NCBI RefSeq assembly: GCF_001269885.1
Contig: NZ_LHVH01000001.1
Coordinates: 1-64,000 of the forward strand
DNA: 64,000 nucleotides
DNA from: Pseudomonas kilonensis
GTDB taxonomy: Bacteria > Pseudomonadota > Gammaproteobacteria > Pseudomonadales > Pseudomonadaceae
Reading direction: 5' to 3'
The stretch's first letter is position 1. Every line of letters begins with the position of its first letter. The notes below the pieces were generated by a model. That model worked only from the letters and a program-made list of their open reading frames with translations, was not told where the DNA came from and made no database searches. Shown here piece by piece: positions 52,512-62,623 of this stretch. The position numbers and the translations under genes were made by a program.

Positions 52512-54026
52512 ATGAAGCGCAAGAACATTCTTTTCATCATGGCCGATCAAATGGCCGCGCCAATGTTGCCGATCTACGGTCCTTCGCCGATCAAGCTGCC
52601 GAACCTGTCGCGCCTGGCCGCTGAGGGCGTGGTGTTCGATGCCGCCTATTGCAACAGCCCGCTGTGCGCACCGTCGCGTTTCACCCTGGTGAGCGGCCAG
52701 TTGCCGAGCAAGATCGGCGCCTACGACAACGCGGCGGATTTCCCGGCGGACGTGCCGACCTACGCCCATTACCTGCGTCGCCTCGGCTACCGCACGGCGC
52801 TGTCCGGCAAGATGCACTTTTGCGGGCCGGACCAACTGCACGGCTACGAAGAGCGCCTGACCAGTGACATTTACCCGGCCGATTACGGCTGGGCGGTGAA
52901 CTGGGACGAGCCGGACGTGCGGCCGAGTTGGTACCACAACATGTCGTCGGTGTTGCAGGCCGGGCCGTGCGTGCGCACCAACCAGCTGGATTTCGATGAA
53001 GAAGTGGTGTTCAAGGCCCAGCAGTACCTGTTCGACCACATTCGCGAGGACGGTGACCAGCCGTTTTGCCTCACCGTATCGATGACCCACCCACACGACC
53101 CGTACACGATTCCCAAGGCGTTCTGGGATTTGTATGACGACAACGACATCCCTTTGCCGCAGACCCCGGCGCAAACGGCGCTCGATCCCCATTCCCAGCG
53201 GCTGCTGAAGGTTTATGACCTGTGGGACAAGCCACTGCCTGTGGATAAGATTCGCGATGCCCGCCGCGCCTATTTCGGCGCGTGCAGCTACATCGACAGC
53301 AACGTTGGCAAGCTCCTGCAAACCCTGGAAGACACCGGCCTGCTAGACGACACGATCATCGTGTTCTCCGGCGATCACGGGGACATGCTCGGCGAAAAGG
53401 GCCTCTGGTACAAAATGCACTGGTTCGAAATGGCTGCCCGCGTACCGTTGCTGATCAGTGCGCCGGGGCAGTTCGCCAGCGGCCGGGTGGGCGCGGCGGT
53501 GTCCACCGCCGATTTGCTGCCGACCCTGGTCGAGCTGGCCGGTGGCACGCTGGAGCCGGGCTTGCCGCTGGATGGCCGTTCGCTGGTGCCGCATCTGCAA
53601 GGGCAGGGCGGACATGACGAAGTCTTCGGTGAATACATGGCCGAAGGCACCATCAGCCCGTTGATGATGATCCGTCGCGGCCCGTGGAAATTCATCTACA
53701 GCGAAGATGACCCGTGCCTGCTGTTCGACGTACGCAACGATCCCAAGGAACTGGAAAATCTCCGCCAATCCCCGGAGCACCAAGTCCTGTTCGCCGATTT
53801 TCTCGCCGAAGCGCGTGCCAAGTGGGACATCCCGACGATTCATCAACAGGTGCTCGCCAGCCAGCGGCGCCGCCGTTTCGTCGCCCAGGCGTTGAGCCTG
53901 GGCAAACTCAAGAGCTGGGATCACCAGCCGCTGGTGGACGCCAGCCAGCAGTACATGCGTAACCACATCGACCTCGACGATCTGGAGCGCAAGGCCCGTT
54001 ATCCACAACCCTGCCAAAACCAATAA
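52512..54026 (+). CDS. betC: Choline-sulfatase BetC
   Basis: A 504-residue type I sulfatase that hydrolyses choline-O-sulfate to choline and sulfate. The formylglycine precursor motif is C-A-P-S-R in NSPLCAPSRFTLVSG; metal and active-site residues lie in FIMADQMAAP, SGKMHFCGPDQLHGYE, MTHPHDPY and FSGDHGDMLGEKGLWYK. There is no signal peptide, so it acts in the cytoplasm. The start at 52512 (MKRKNILF) fits the family; an ATG 18 bases upstream is possible. It is followed after 15 bp by choX. Confidence 0.95.
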   Translation: MKRKNILFIMADQMAAPMLPIYGPSPIKLPNLSRLAAEGVVFDAAYCNSPLCAPSRFTLVSGQLPSKIGAYDNAADFPADVPTYAHYLRRLGYRTALSGKMHFCGPDQLHGYEERLTSDIYPADYGWAVNWDEPDVRPSWYHNMSSVLQAGPCVRTNQLDFDEEVVFKAQQYLFDHIREDGDQPFCLTVSMTHPHDPYTIPKAFWDLYDDNDIPLPQTPAQTALDPHSQRLLKVYDLWDKPLPVDKIRDARRAYFGACSYIDSNVGKLLQTLEDTGLLDDTIIVFSGDHGDMLGEKGLWYKMHWFEMAARVPLLISAPGQFASGRVGAAVSTADLLPTLVELAGGTLEPGLPLDGRSLVPHLQGQGGHDEVFGEYMAEGTISPLMMIRRGPWKFIYSEDDPCLLFDVRNDPKELENLRQSPEHQVLFADFLAEARAKWDIPTIHQQVLASQRRRRFVAQALSLGKLKSWDHQPLVDASQQYMRNHIDLDDLERKARYPQPCQNQ

Positions 54027-54041
54027 CGTAAGGGGCAAGCC

Positions 54042-54962
54042 ATGCAAAAGTTATCCACAGTACTGACCGCTGGGCTGTTGGCGTTGAGCAGTGTTTCGGC
54101 CTGGGCCGAGCAAAGCTGCGAAACGGTGAAGATGGCTGACCCAGGCTGGAGCGATATCGCCGCCACCAATGCCATCACCGGTTTCCTGCTGGATGGGATG
54201 GGCTACAAGGCCAAGGTCGACACCCTAGCGGTACCGATCACCTTCGGTGGCCTCAAGGATGGCCAGGTGGATGTGTTTTTGGGTAACTGGATGCCGGCGC
54301 AGCAGGGTTTCTATGACAAGTTCGTCGCCAATGGCGACGTCACGCAATTGGCCAAGAACCTGGACGGCACCGAGTTCACCCTGGCGGTCCCGGACTACGT
54401 CTGGGACGCCGGTGTGCATAACTTTGCCGACCTGAACAAATTCGCCGACAAGTTCGACAAGAAGATCTACGGCATCGGCTCCGGCGCTCCGGCCAACCTC
54501 TCCCTGAAAGAAATCATCAAGACCAATGACTTCGGCATGGGCGAGTGGAAACTGGTGGAGTCCAGCGAGCAGGCGATGCTGGCGGAAGTCTCCCGGGCGG
54601 TGAAGAAACAGAAGTTCGTGACCTTCCTCGGCTGGACCCCGCACCCGATGAACGTGCAATTGAAAATGCATTACCTCAAGGGCGGCGAGAAATACTTCGG
54701 CGACACCGGCAGTGTCTACACCCTGACCCGCAAAGGTTATGCACAGGCCTGCCCGAACGTGGGCAAGCTGCTGACCAACCTGAGCTTCACCCAGGACATG
54801 GAAAACAGCATCATGTCCGAGGTGGTGAACAACAAGGTCAGCAACGCCGATGCGGCCAAGGCCTGGATCAAGGCCAACCCGGCGGTCCTGGATAAATGGC
54901 TGGACGGTGTGAAGACCCTCGATGGCAAGGATGCGCTGGCGGCGGTGAAGGCCAAGCTCTGA
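54042..54962 (+). CDS. choX: Choline ABC transporter substrate-binding protein ChoX
   Basis: A 306-residue periplasmic protein with a signal peptide (cleavage near AWA-EQSC). Family OpuAC/ChoX features: CETVKMADPGWSDIAATNAI, DVFLGNWMPAQQGFYDKF and WTPHPMNVQLKM with the aromatic residues that cage the quaternary amine. Its permease and ATPase (choWV) are not adjacent. It forms a transcript with betC. Confidence 0.92.
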   Translation: MQKLSTVLTAGLLALSSVSAWAEQSCETVKMADPGWSDIAATNAITGFLLDGMGYKAKVDTLAVPITFGGLKDGQVDVFLGNWMPAQQGFYDKFVANGDVTQLAKNLDGTEFTLAVPDYVWDAGVHNFADLNKFADKFDKKIYGIGSGAPANLSLKEIIKTNDFGMGEWKLVESSEQAMLAEVSRAVKKQKFVTFLGWTPHPMNVQLKMHYLKGGEKYFGDTGSVYTLTRKGYAQACPNVGKLLTNLSFTQDMENSIMSEVVNNKVSNADAAKAWIKANPAVLDKWLDGVKTLDGKDALAAVKAKL

Positions 54963-54978
54963 CGGCGGAGCACTGTCG

Positions 54979-55090
54979 CAAGGGGATTTATGTGGGAGCA
55001 AGGCTTGCCCGCGATGAAGACGACTCGGTCTTTCAGAGACCGAGGTGCCTGTTTCGCGAGCAAGCTTTGCTCCCACATAAATCCCCTTGC
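54979..55090. repeat. REPIN with long near-perfect arms
   Basis: Arms of 31 nt (54979-55009 and 55060-55090) match with one mismatch, extending beyond the usual REP into GCAAGGGGATTTATG / CATAAATCCCCTTGC. An inner hairpin CTCGGTCT/AGACCGAG stands in the loop. It lies between choX and the SulP gene. Confidence 0.9.
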
Positions 55091-55151
55091 CACAGGGAGA
55101 ACGGTGCCTTGTCCTGATACCCTTGTTTGCAAACCCCATCCTTGAGGCCCC

Positions 55152-56720
55152 ATGGCAATCCCCACGCGCCGTTCACTCTTGCCTTTCCTGAGCTGGCTGC
55201 CCCGGCAGACCCGCGCCAGTGTCGGCCGTGACCTGATCGTTGGCCTGAGCGGCGCGATTCTCGCGTTGCCGCAGTCCATTGCCTACGCCCTGATTGCCGG
55301 TTTGCCACCGGAATACGGCTTGTACGCGGCGATCGTGCCGGTGCTGATCGCCTGCCTGTGGGGTTCGTCGTGGCACCTGATCTGCGGGCCCACGGCGGCG
55401 ATTTCCATCGTCTTGTACGCCACCGTCAGTCCGCTGGCCGTCCCCGCCAGCCAGGACTACATCACCTTGATCCTGCTGCTGACGGTGTTGGCAGGCATTT
55501 TCCAATGGTTGCTGGGGTTGCTGCGTTTCGGGGCGCTGGTGAATTTCGTCTCGCATTCGGTGGTGCTGGGTTTCACCCTGGGCGCGGCGGTGGTCATCGC
55601 CCTGGGGCAGTTGCCGAACCTGCTGGGCCTCGACCTGCCGAACGAAGCCACGGCGTTGAGGGGGCTGCTGATGCTCGTCGACCACATCGGGGCTGTGGAT
55701 AAGCCGTCGCTGCTGTTGGGGTTGGGGACCCTGGTCCTGGGTGTGGTGCTCAAGCGCTTGCTGCCGCGTTGGCCGAGCCTGTTGATAACTTTGGTCATCA
55801 GCAGCCTGGTGGTCTGGTTGTGGCCGGCGATGTTCGCGCATGTGGCGCTGGTCAGTGCCTTTGCCGGGCGCCTGCCGCCGCTCACGCTGTTGCCATTGGA
55901 CCTGGAGCTGATCCTGCGTCTGCTGCCCGGGGCGGTCGCGGTGGGCATGCTCGGGCTGGTCACCAGCCTGTCCATTGCCCGCTCGTTGTCGGTACGTTCC
56001 GGGCAATTGCTCGATGCGAACCAGGAGGTGAGGGCGCAGGGGCTTTCCAACATCGTTGGCGGATTTTTCTCCGGATCATTGTCGGCCGGTTCCTTTACCC
56101 GTTCCGGCCTCAGCTATGAAGCCGGGGCCTGCTCGCCCCTGGCCGGGGTATTCTCGGCCTTGTGGGTGGCGTTGTTTGCGGTCGCCGGGGCGAACCTGAT
56201 CGCGCACATCCCGATCCCGGCCATGGCCGGCAGCATTCTGCTGATCGCCTGGGGGCTGGTGGACCACCGCGGTATCCGGGCGTTGTACCGCGTGAGCCGC
56301 GCCGAATTCGTGGTGATGGGCCTGACCTGCCTGGCCACGTTGCTGCTGGAGCTGCAAACCGCTATCTACGCTGGCGTACTGGCCTCGTTGTTCTTTTACC
56401 TCAAGCGCACTTCACAGCCGCGGGTGCAGCATTTTCGCGAAGGGGAGGCGGAAATCCTGCGGGTCGGCGGCTCGATCTTTTTCGGCGCCAGCCATTACCT
56501 GCAAGCACGCCTGCAACGGTTGCAGGCGCAGCGGGTGGTCATCGATGCCCAGCAGATCAACTTTATCGATTATTCCGGGGTGGAAATGCTCCACCAGGAA
56601 GCCCGGCGCCTGCGCAGCCAGGGGCGTAGCCTGACCTTGCGCATGGCCCGGCCGCAGGTGGTGGAGGAGTTGTTGAAGCTGGAGGGGGCGCAGAAGTGCC
56701 CGATTCACTTCGAAGACTGA
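55152..56720 (+). CDS. SulP family anion permease with STAS domain
   Basis: A 522-residue inner-membrane protein with about 11-12 helices (SulP signature [20 protein letters not shown]) and a C-terminal STAS domain (about 425-515, [20 protein letters not shown]). SulP proteins move sulfate or other anions. Its place after betC-choX suggests import of choline-O-sulfate or handling of released sulfate; this is inference from context. Confidence 0.88.
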   Translation: MAIPTRRSLLPFLSWLPRQTRASVGRDLIVGLSGAILALPQSIAYALIAGLPPEYGLYAAIVPVLIACLWGSSWHLICGPTAAISIVLYATVSPLAVPASQDYITLILLLTVLAGIFQWLLGLLRFGALVNFVSHSVVLGFTLGAAVVIALGQLPNLLGLDLPNEATALRGLLMLVDHIGAVDKPSLLLGLGTLVLGVVLKRLLPRWPSLLITLVISSLVVWLWPAMFAHVALVSAFAGRLPPLTLLPLDLELILRLLPGAVAVGMLGLVTSLSIARSLSVRSGQLLDANQEVRAQGLSNIVGGFFSGSLSAGSFTRSGLSYEAGACSPLAGVFSALWVALFAVAGANLIAHIPIPAMAGSILLIAWGLVDHRGIRALYRVSRAEFVVMGLTCLATLLLELQTAIYAGVLASLFFYLKRTSQPRVQHFREGEAEILRVGGSIFFGASHYLQARLQRLQAQRVVIDAQQINFIDYSGVEMLHQEARRLRSQGRSLTLRMARPQVVEELLKLEGAQKCPIHFED

Positions 56721-56757
56721 AAGGGCTCAGGTACACAAAACTTGGTGCAAGAGGACT

Positions 56758-56844
56758 TGTGGGAGCAAAGCTTGCTCGCGATGAATACGACGCGGTCTTT
56801 TGGAAACCGAGGCGCCTGCGTCGCGAGCAAGCTTTGCTCCCACA
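56758..56844. repeat. REPIN (inverted REP pair)
   Basis: TTGTGGGAGCAAAGCTTGCT and the inverted AGCAAGCTTTGCTCCCACAA, in the convergent gap between the SulP gene and aroE. Confidence 0.9.
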
Positions 56845-56849
56845 ACAGC

Positions 56850-57671
56850 TTAAAGCGCCAACTGGCGGCGCAGCTCGGCCAGCACTGGCGCGGTGTCCGG
56901 GCGTACCCCGCGCCACAGGTAGAACGCTTCGCCCGCCTGTTCGGCGAGCATGCCCAGGCCATCCATCGCCACCGCCGCGCCGTGTCCCTTGGCCCAACGA
57001 CAGAACGAGGTCGGTTCCTTGCCATACATCATGTCGTAGCAAACCGTCTTGCCGGGCTCGATCAGGCTGGCGGCAATCGGCGGTACATCCCCCGACAGGC
57101 TCGCGGAGGTGGCGTTGATGATCAGGTCCACCGGCTCTTGCAGCCAGTCGAACCCGCTGGCGGAGACCGGGCCCAGGTCGGCGAACAACTCGGCCAGCAA
57201 TTCGGCCTTTTCCACCGTGCGATTGGCGATGATCACCGAGGCCGGCGCTTCGGCCAGCAGCGGTTCCAGGGCACCGCGTACCGCGCCGCCGGCCCCGAGC
57301 AACAGGATGCGCTTGCCCTTGAGGCTGAAGCCGGCATTGACGGTCAGGTCCCGGACCAGCCCGGCGCCGTCGGTGTTGTCACCCAGCAGACGACCGTCGG
57401 CCAGTTTGCTCAACGTATTGACCGCCCCGGCCCGCAGGGCCCGTTCAGTCAGGCTGTCGGCCAGGCGAAAGGCGTCTTCCTTGAACGGCACGGTGACGTT
57501 TGCCCCACGCCCCTCGCGGAAAAACGCCCGGGCGCAACCGGCGAAATCCTCCAGGGGCGCCAGCAGCGTGCTGTAGTCCAGGGTTTGCCCGGTCTGCTCG
57601 GCAAACAGGCGATGGATCAACGGCGACTTGCTGTGGCCGATCGGGTTACCCATTACAACGTAGCGGTCCAT
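56850..57671 (-). CDS. aroE: Shikimate dehydrogenase AroE
   Basis: A 273-residue NADPH-dependent enzyme reducing 3-dehydroshikimate to shikimate. Motifs: [13 protein letters not shown] (shikimate site), [11 protein letters not shown] with catalytic Lys, [11 protein letters not shown] (catalytic Asp), nucleotide loop [12 protein letters not shown], and [13 protein letters not shown]. The ATG at 57671 gives MDRYVVMGN. It starts 14 bp after hemF on the same strand. Confidence 0.95.
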   Translation of the reverse strand: MDRYVVMGNPIGHSKSPLIHRLFAEQTGQTLDYSTLLAPLEDFAGCARAFFREGRGANVTVPFKEDAFRLADSLTERALRAGAVNTLSKLADGRLLGDNTDGAGLVRDLTVNAGFSLKGKRILLLGAGGAVRGALEPLLAEAPASVIIANRTVEKAELLAELFADLGPVSASGFDWLQEPVDLIINATSASLSGDVPPIAASLIEPGKTVCYDMMYGKEPTSFCRWAKGHGAAVAMDGLGMLAEQAGEAFYLWRGVRPDTAPVLAELRRQLAL

Positions 57672-57684
57672 GGACAATCCTCGT

Positions 57685-58623
<939 letters not shown>

Positions 58624-58762
58624 CTACGCGGCGTATGGCGGGCCGGTGGCAAATGGGCGCACAGGATACCACCGCACTTGCCCACACCACAGTTGACGAC
58701 GGTCAAGCTTAGGAGTCCGATAGCGGGCTTGGTAAAAGTCCTGCGACAAGGAGAAAGTGAAG

Positions 58763-59740
58763 ATGGCCAAACGTATCCAGTTCAATTCCCACGGCGGTCC
58801 CGAAGTGCTCGAGTACGTCGATTACTCGCCTGCCGAGCCCGGCCCGCAGCAGGTGCGCGTCAGCAACAAGGCGATCGGCCTGAATTTCATCGACACCTAC
58901 TACCGCAGCGGCCTTTATCCGCCACCGGCATTGCCATCGGGCCTGGGCGCCGAAGGCGCGGGCGTGGTCGAAGCGATCGGCTCGGACGTCACGCGGTTCA
59001 AGGTCGGCGATCGAGTGGCGTACGGCAGCGGCCCGCTGGGGGCCTACAGTGATGTGCATGTGTTGCCCGAGGCCAACCTGGTGCATCTGCCCGAATCCAT
59101 CAGTTTCGAACAGGCGGCGGGCGTGATGCTCAAGGGCCTGACCGTGCAGTATCTGCTGCGCCAGACCTATGAACTCAAGGGTGGCGAAACCATTCTGTTC
59201 CACGCCGCCGCTGGTGGTGTGGGTTCCCTGGCCTGCCAGTGGGCCAAGGCCTTGGGCGTGAAGCTGATCGGCACCGTCAGCTCGCCGGAAAAAGCCGCCA
59301 TCGCCAAGTCCCACGGCGCTTGGGAAACCATCGACTACAGCAAGGAAAACGTCGCACAGCGGGTGCTGGAATTGACTGACGGCAAGAAGGTGCCCGTGGT
59401 GTACGACGGGGTTGGCAAGGACACTTGGTTGACGTCGCTGGACAGCGTCGCCCCCCGTGGCCTGGTGGTGAGCTTCGGCAACGCCTCGGGTGCGGTGGAC
59501 GGGGTGAACCTGGGAATTCTCTCGGCCAAGGGCTCGCTCTACGTCACCCGCCCGACCTTGGCGACTTACGCCAACAACGCCGAAAACCTGCAACGCATGG
59601 CCGATGAACTGTTCGCAATGATCGCCAGCGGCAAGCTCACTGTGGACATCAACCAGCGTTACCCACTGGCGGAAGCGGCCAAGGCCCATACCGAGTTGTC
59701 GGCGCGGCGCACGACGGGGTCGACCATTCTCCTGCCTTGA
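58763..59740 (+). CDS. qor: Quinone oxidoreductase (zinc-independent MDR)
   Basis: A 325-residue NADPH:quinone oxidoreductase of the crystallin/QOR type. It has the MDR GroES fold at the N-terminus (GAEGAGVVEAIGSDV) and nucleotide loop AAAGGVGSLACQWAK; zinc-ligand Cys residues of alcohol dehydrogenases are absent. The ATG at 58763 has AAGGAG nine bases upstream. Downstream lies the 1-kb REP-enclosed array. Confidence 0.93.
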   Translation: MAKRIQFNSHGGPEVLEYVDYSPAEPGPQQVRVSNKAIGLNFIDTYYRSGLYPPPALPSGLGAEGAGVVEAIGSDVTRFKVGDRVAYGSGPLGAYSDVHVLPEANLVHLPESISFEQAAGVMLKGLTVQYLLRQTYELKGGETILFHAAAGGVGSLACQWAKALGVKLIGTVSSPEKAAIAKSHGAWETIDYSKENVAQRVLELTDGKKVPVVYDGVGKDTWLTSLDSVAPRGLVVSFGNASGAVDGVNLGILSAKGSLYVTRPTLATYANNAENLQRMADELFAMIASGKLTVDINQRYPLAEAAKAHTELSARRTTGSTILLP

Positions 59741-59765
59741 GTTACAGGGTGTTTGTGATGGCCTC

Positions 59766-60812
59766 ATCGCGGGCAAGCCTTGCTCCCACAGGGTATGTTC
59801 TGTGGAAGCAGGCCATGCCCCCCACAGGCTATGTTCTGTGGAAGCAGGCCATGCCCCCCACAGGCTATGTTCTGTGGAAGCAGGCCATGCCCCCACAGGG
59901 TATGTTCTGTGGAAGTTGGCCATGCCCCCACAGGGTATGTTCTGTGGAAGTTGGCCATGCTCCCACAGTCCATGCTCTGTGGAGGCAGATCTCCCACAGG
60001 TCATGCTCTGTGAAAGTAGGCCTCCCACAGGCCATGTTCTGTGGAAGTAGATCTCCCACAGGCCATGCTCTGTGGAGGCAGATCTCCCACAGGTCATGCT
60101 CTGTGAAAGTAGGCCTCCCACAGGCCATGTTCTGTGGAGGCAGATCTCCCATAGGCCATGTTCTGTGGAGGCAGATCTCCCATAGGCCATGTTCTGTGGA
60201 GGCAGATCTCCCATAGGCCATGTTCTGTGGAGGCAGATCTCCCACAGGTCATGCTCTGTGGAGGCAGATCTCCCACAGGTCATGCTCTGTGAAAGTAGGC
60301 CTCCCACAGGCCATGTTCTGTGGAAGTAGATCTCCCACAGGCCATGCTCTGTGAAAGTAGGCCTCCCACAGGCCATGCTCTGTGGAGGTAGATCTCCCAC
60401 AGGCTATGCTCTGTGAAAGTAGGCCTCCCACAGGCCATGCTCTGTGGAGGTAGATCTCCCATAGGCCATGCTCTGTGAAAGTAGGCCTCCCACAGGCCAT
60501 GTTCTGTGGAAGTAGATCTCCCACAGGCCATGCTCTGTGGAGGTAGATCTCCCACAGGCCATGTTCTGTGGAGGTAGATCTCCCACAAGCCATGCTCTGT
60601 GGAGGCAGATCTCCCACAGGCCATGCTCTGTGGAGGTAGATCTCCCACAGGCCATGCTCTGTGGAGGTAGGTCTCCCACAGGCCATGCTCTGTGGAGGTA
60701 GGTCTCCCACAGGCCATGCTCTGTGGAGGCAGATCTCCCGCAGGCCATGCTCTGTGAAAGTAGGCCTCACTCCCACAGGTTTTACTCTGTGGGAGCAAGG
60801 CTTGCCCGCGAT
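59766..60812. repeat. 1-kb tandem array of 31-bp units enclosed by inverted REP sequences
   Basis: Edges: ATCGCGGGCAAGCCTTGCTC (59766 on) and the inverted GTGGGAGCAAGGCTTGCCCG (60789 on). From 59785 the word CCCACAG recurs at 36, 36, 35, 35 and 35 bp, then 31 bp to 59993, and from 59993 to 60737 at exactly 31 bp, giving 25 units in that block. The consensus combines CCCACAGGCCATGCTCTGTG with GAGGTAGATCT. Each unit has a CCACAG/CTGTGG hairpin with an 8-base loop, and many have AGATCT between units. It lies between convergent qor and tsaC. All frames are open over long distances because the unit lacks stops. Confidence 0.95.
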
Positions 60813-60828
60813 GAACGATGACGCGGTA

Positions 60829-61386
60829 TCAGTCCGGGCGCACGACCTTGCCAGTAGCGAGGTCGCGAATCACGCTGGGGTTCCTGCGCCCGCCCAGGTT
60901 GCCGCCCAGCACCAGGTCGATCTGCCCGCGGAAATACTGCTCGACGCGAATCCGCGTGCGCGCCGCCGGGCGTCCTTGGGGGTTGGCTGAGGTGGACACC
61001 AGCGGCCCCACCAATGAGCACAAATCGCGTACGGTGGGATGATCGCTGACCCGCAGCGCGACGGTGTCGTGCACCCCGGTGATCCATTCCGGCAGCAGGT
61101 TCTGGTGCGGCACCAGCCAAGTATTGGGCCCCGGCCAGGTGCTGGCCATGCGGTCCATCCAGGTTTCGGGGAAGTCTTCGAACAGAAAGTCGAACTGGTG
61201 GATGTTGTCAGCCACCAGGATCAGGCCTTTGTCGGGCAGCCGCGACTTGATCGCCAGCAGGCGTTCCACCGCCTCCTCGTTCCATGGGTCACAACCCAGG
61301 CCCCAGACCGCTTCGGTTGGATAGGCAATCACCGCCCCGGCGCGAATTTCTCGCGCGGCTTGTTGCACACGCCAACTGTTGACCAT
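60829..61386 (-). CDS. tsaC: Threonylcarbamoyl-AMP synthase TsaC (YrdC/RimN)
   Basis: A 185-residue YrdC-fold enzyme making threonylcarbamoyl-AMP from Thr, bicarbonate and ATP for the t6A37 modification of tRNA. Motifs: [50 protein letters not shown] and [14 protein letters not shown]. Short TsaC form without the Sua5 domain. Last gene of a LysM-dprA-tsaC series. Confidence 0.94.
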   Translation of the reverse strand: MVNSWRVQQAAREIRAGAVIAYPTEAVWGLGCDPWNEEAVERLLAIKSRLPDKGLILVADNIHQFDFLFEDFPETWMDRMASTWPGPNTWLVPHQNLLPEWITGVHDTVALRVSDHPTVRDLCSLVGPLVSTSANPQGRPAARTRIRVEQYFRGQIDLVLGGNLGGRRNPSVIRDLATGKVVRPD

Positions 61387-61447
61387 GAAAGATTCTCCCG
61401 CAACGCAAATAAGGCTGTGGGCAGTTTACCGATCTTCCCCATAAAAC

Positions 61448-62542
61448 CTAGCGCGCAAACCAGCGTCCGTTGTCGCAGGTGGCGCGGCCTTCCATCTCCA
61501 GTTCGGTCAACGCCGCCAGCACTTTGGGCAAGCCCCAGCCACTGGCGTCGGCCAGCGCCTCACTGCTCAGCGGCGCGGCATGCAGCAGGCGCAGCAGCGG
61601 ATGGGTCACGGGCACAGGCGCCGAGGCTGGCGACAACCGCTGCCAGCCGCGCAGCGCTTCGAGGATGTGCTCGACGGTTTCCACCAGCGCCGCACCGTCG
61701 CGGATCAACTGATGACAGCCCCGAGCCCCGGGGTGATGGATCGATCCAGGAATGGCATACACCTCGCGGCCCTGTTCCGCCGCCAGTCGCGCGGTGATCA
61801 GCGAACCGCTGGCGACACTGGCCTCCACCACCAGCACCCCCAGGGACAAACCGCTGATGATCCGGTTGCGCCGCGGAAAGTTGCTGGCGTGGGGCGGCGC
61901 GTCCAACGGGAACTCCGACAACACCGCGCTGCCCTGGGCAATCATCGCGTCCGCCAGCCGACGATTGCGCTGTGGATAAAAATTTTCCAGGCCGGTGCCC
62001 AACACGCCGACGGTGCGCCCGCCAACGTCCAACGCCGCCTGATGGGCCGCCGCATCGATGCCCAGGGCCAGGCCGCTGGTGATGACAAAACCGGCCCCGG
62101 CCAGGCTTCGGGAAAACGCCGCCGCGGTGTCCATGCCCGGCCGCGATGCCCGGCGACTGCCGACCATCGCCAGCTGGGGTTTTTCCAGGATCGAAGGGTC
62201 GCCAGCGACGAACAGCAGCGGCGGCGCGTCGCTGATCTGCGCCAGCAGCGCCGGGTAGTCGGGTTGGTCCCACATCAGTAAATGCTGGCCCGCACGCTCC
62301 AGCCAGGCCAATGCATGGGCGGCGCCGTCACGCACATCCGGGTTGCGCCGCGCCTCGGCACAGGCCAGCGGCAAGCCCAGCGCGCGCCAGGCGCTGGCCG
62401 GTGCACTGATGGCCTTGGAGGCCGAGCCGAAGGCCTCCATCAGCGTCATGAAACGTTTGGGTCCCAGCTCCGGCAAGCGGTGAAGGCGTAGCCGGGCCTC
62501 CAGTTCCGCAGGGGAAACCGGCGCAGATTCAGGCAGTGGCAT
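61448..62542 (-). CDS. dprA: DNA processing protein DprA/Smf
   Basis: A 364-residue protein: N-terminal helical SAM-like domain (1-80), Rossmann-like ssDNA-binding core with MVGSRRASRPGMDTA, TSGLALGIDAAAH, GTGLENFYPQRNR and FPRRNRIISGLS, and a C-terminal winged-helix-like domain (295-364). It loads RecA on incoming single-stranded DNA in transformation. It begins 81 bp after the LysM gene and is followed 61 bp later by tsaC. Confidence 0.95.
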   Translation of the reverse strand: MPLPESAPVSPAELEARLRLHRLPELGPKRFMTLMEAFGSASKAISAPASAWRALGLPLACAEARRNPDVRDGAAHALAWLERAGQHLLMWDQPDYPALLAQISDAPPLLFVAGDPSILEKPQLAMVGSRRASRPGMDTAAAFSRSLAGAGFVITSGLALGIDAAAHQAALDVGGRTVGVLGTGLENFYPQRNRRLADAMIAQGSAVLSEFPLDAPPHASNFPRRNRIISGLSLGVLVVEASVASGSLITARLAAEQGREVYAIPGSIHHPGARGCHQLIRDGAALVETVEHILEALRGWQRLSPASAPVPVTHPLLRLLHAAPLSSEALADASGWGLPKVLAALTELEMEGRATCDNGRWFAR

Positions 62543-62623
62543 GTGATCAATCCTTGATCGTTATGAGCCCCGTTCAAACGGGAACAAGCTGTGGATAACT
62601 CTGTTGGTAACTTGTGAGACCCG

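Noticed and set aside
59785..60767. CRISPR array (regular 31-bp periodicity, palindromic repeat)
   Set aside because: Units are contiguous and alike throughout, with no unique spacers and no cas genes. It is a tandem minisatellite.
58709..60798. Long minus-strand reading frames (up to 563 codons) with repeats such as GDLPPQSMACGRSTSTEHG
   Set aside because: They arise because the 31-bp unit contains no stop in several frames. All three minus frames are open and give equivalent repeats, no ribosome site exists, and one frame runs into the antisense of qor.
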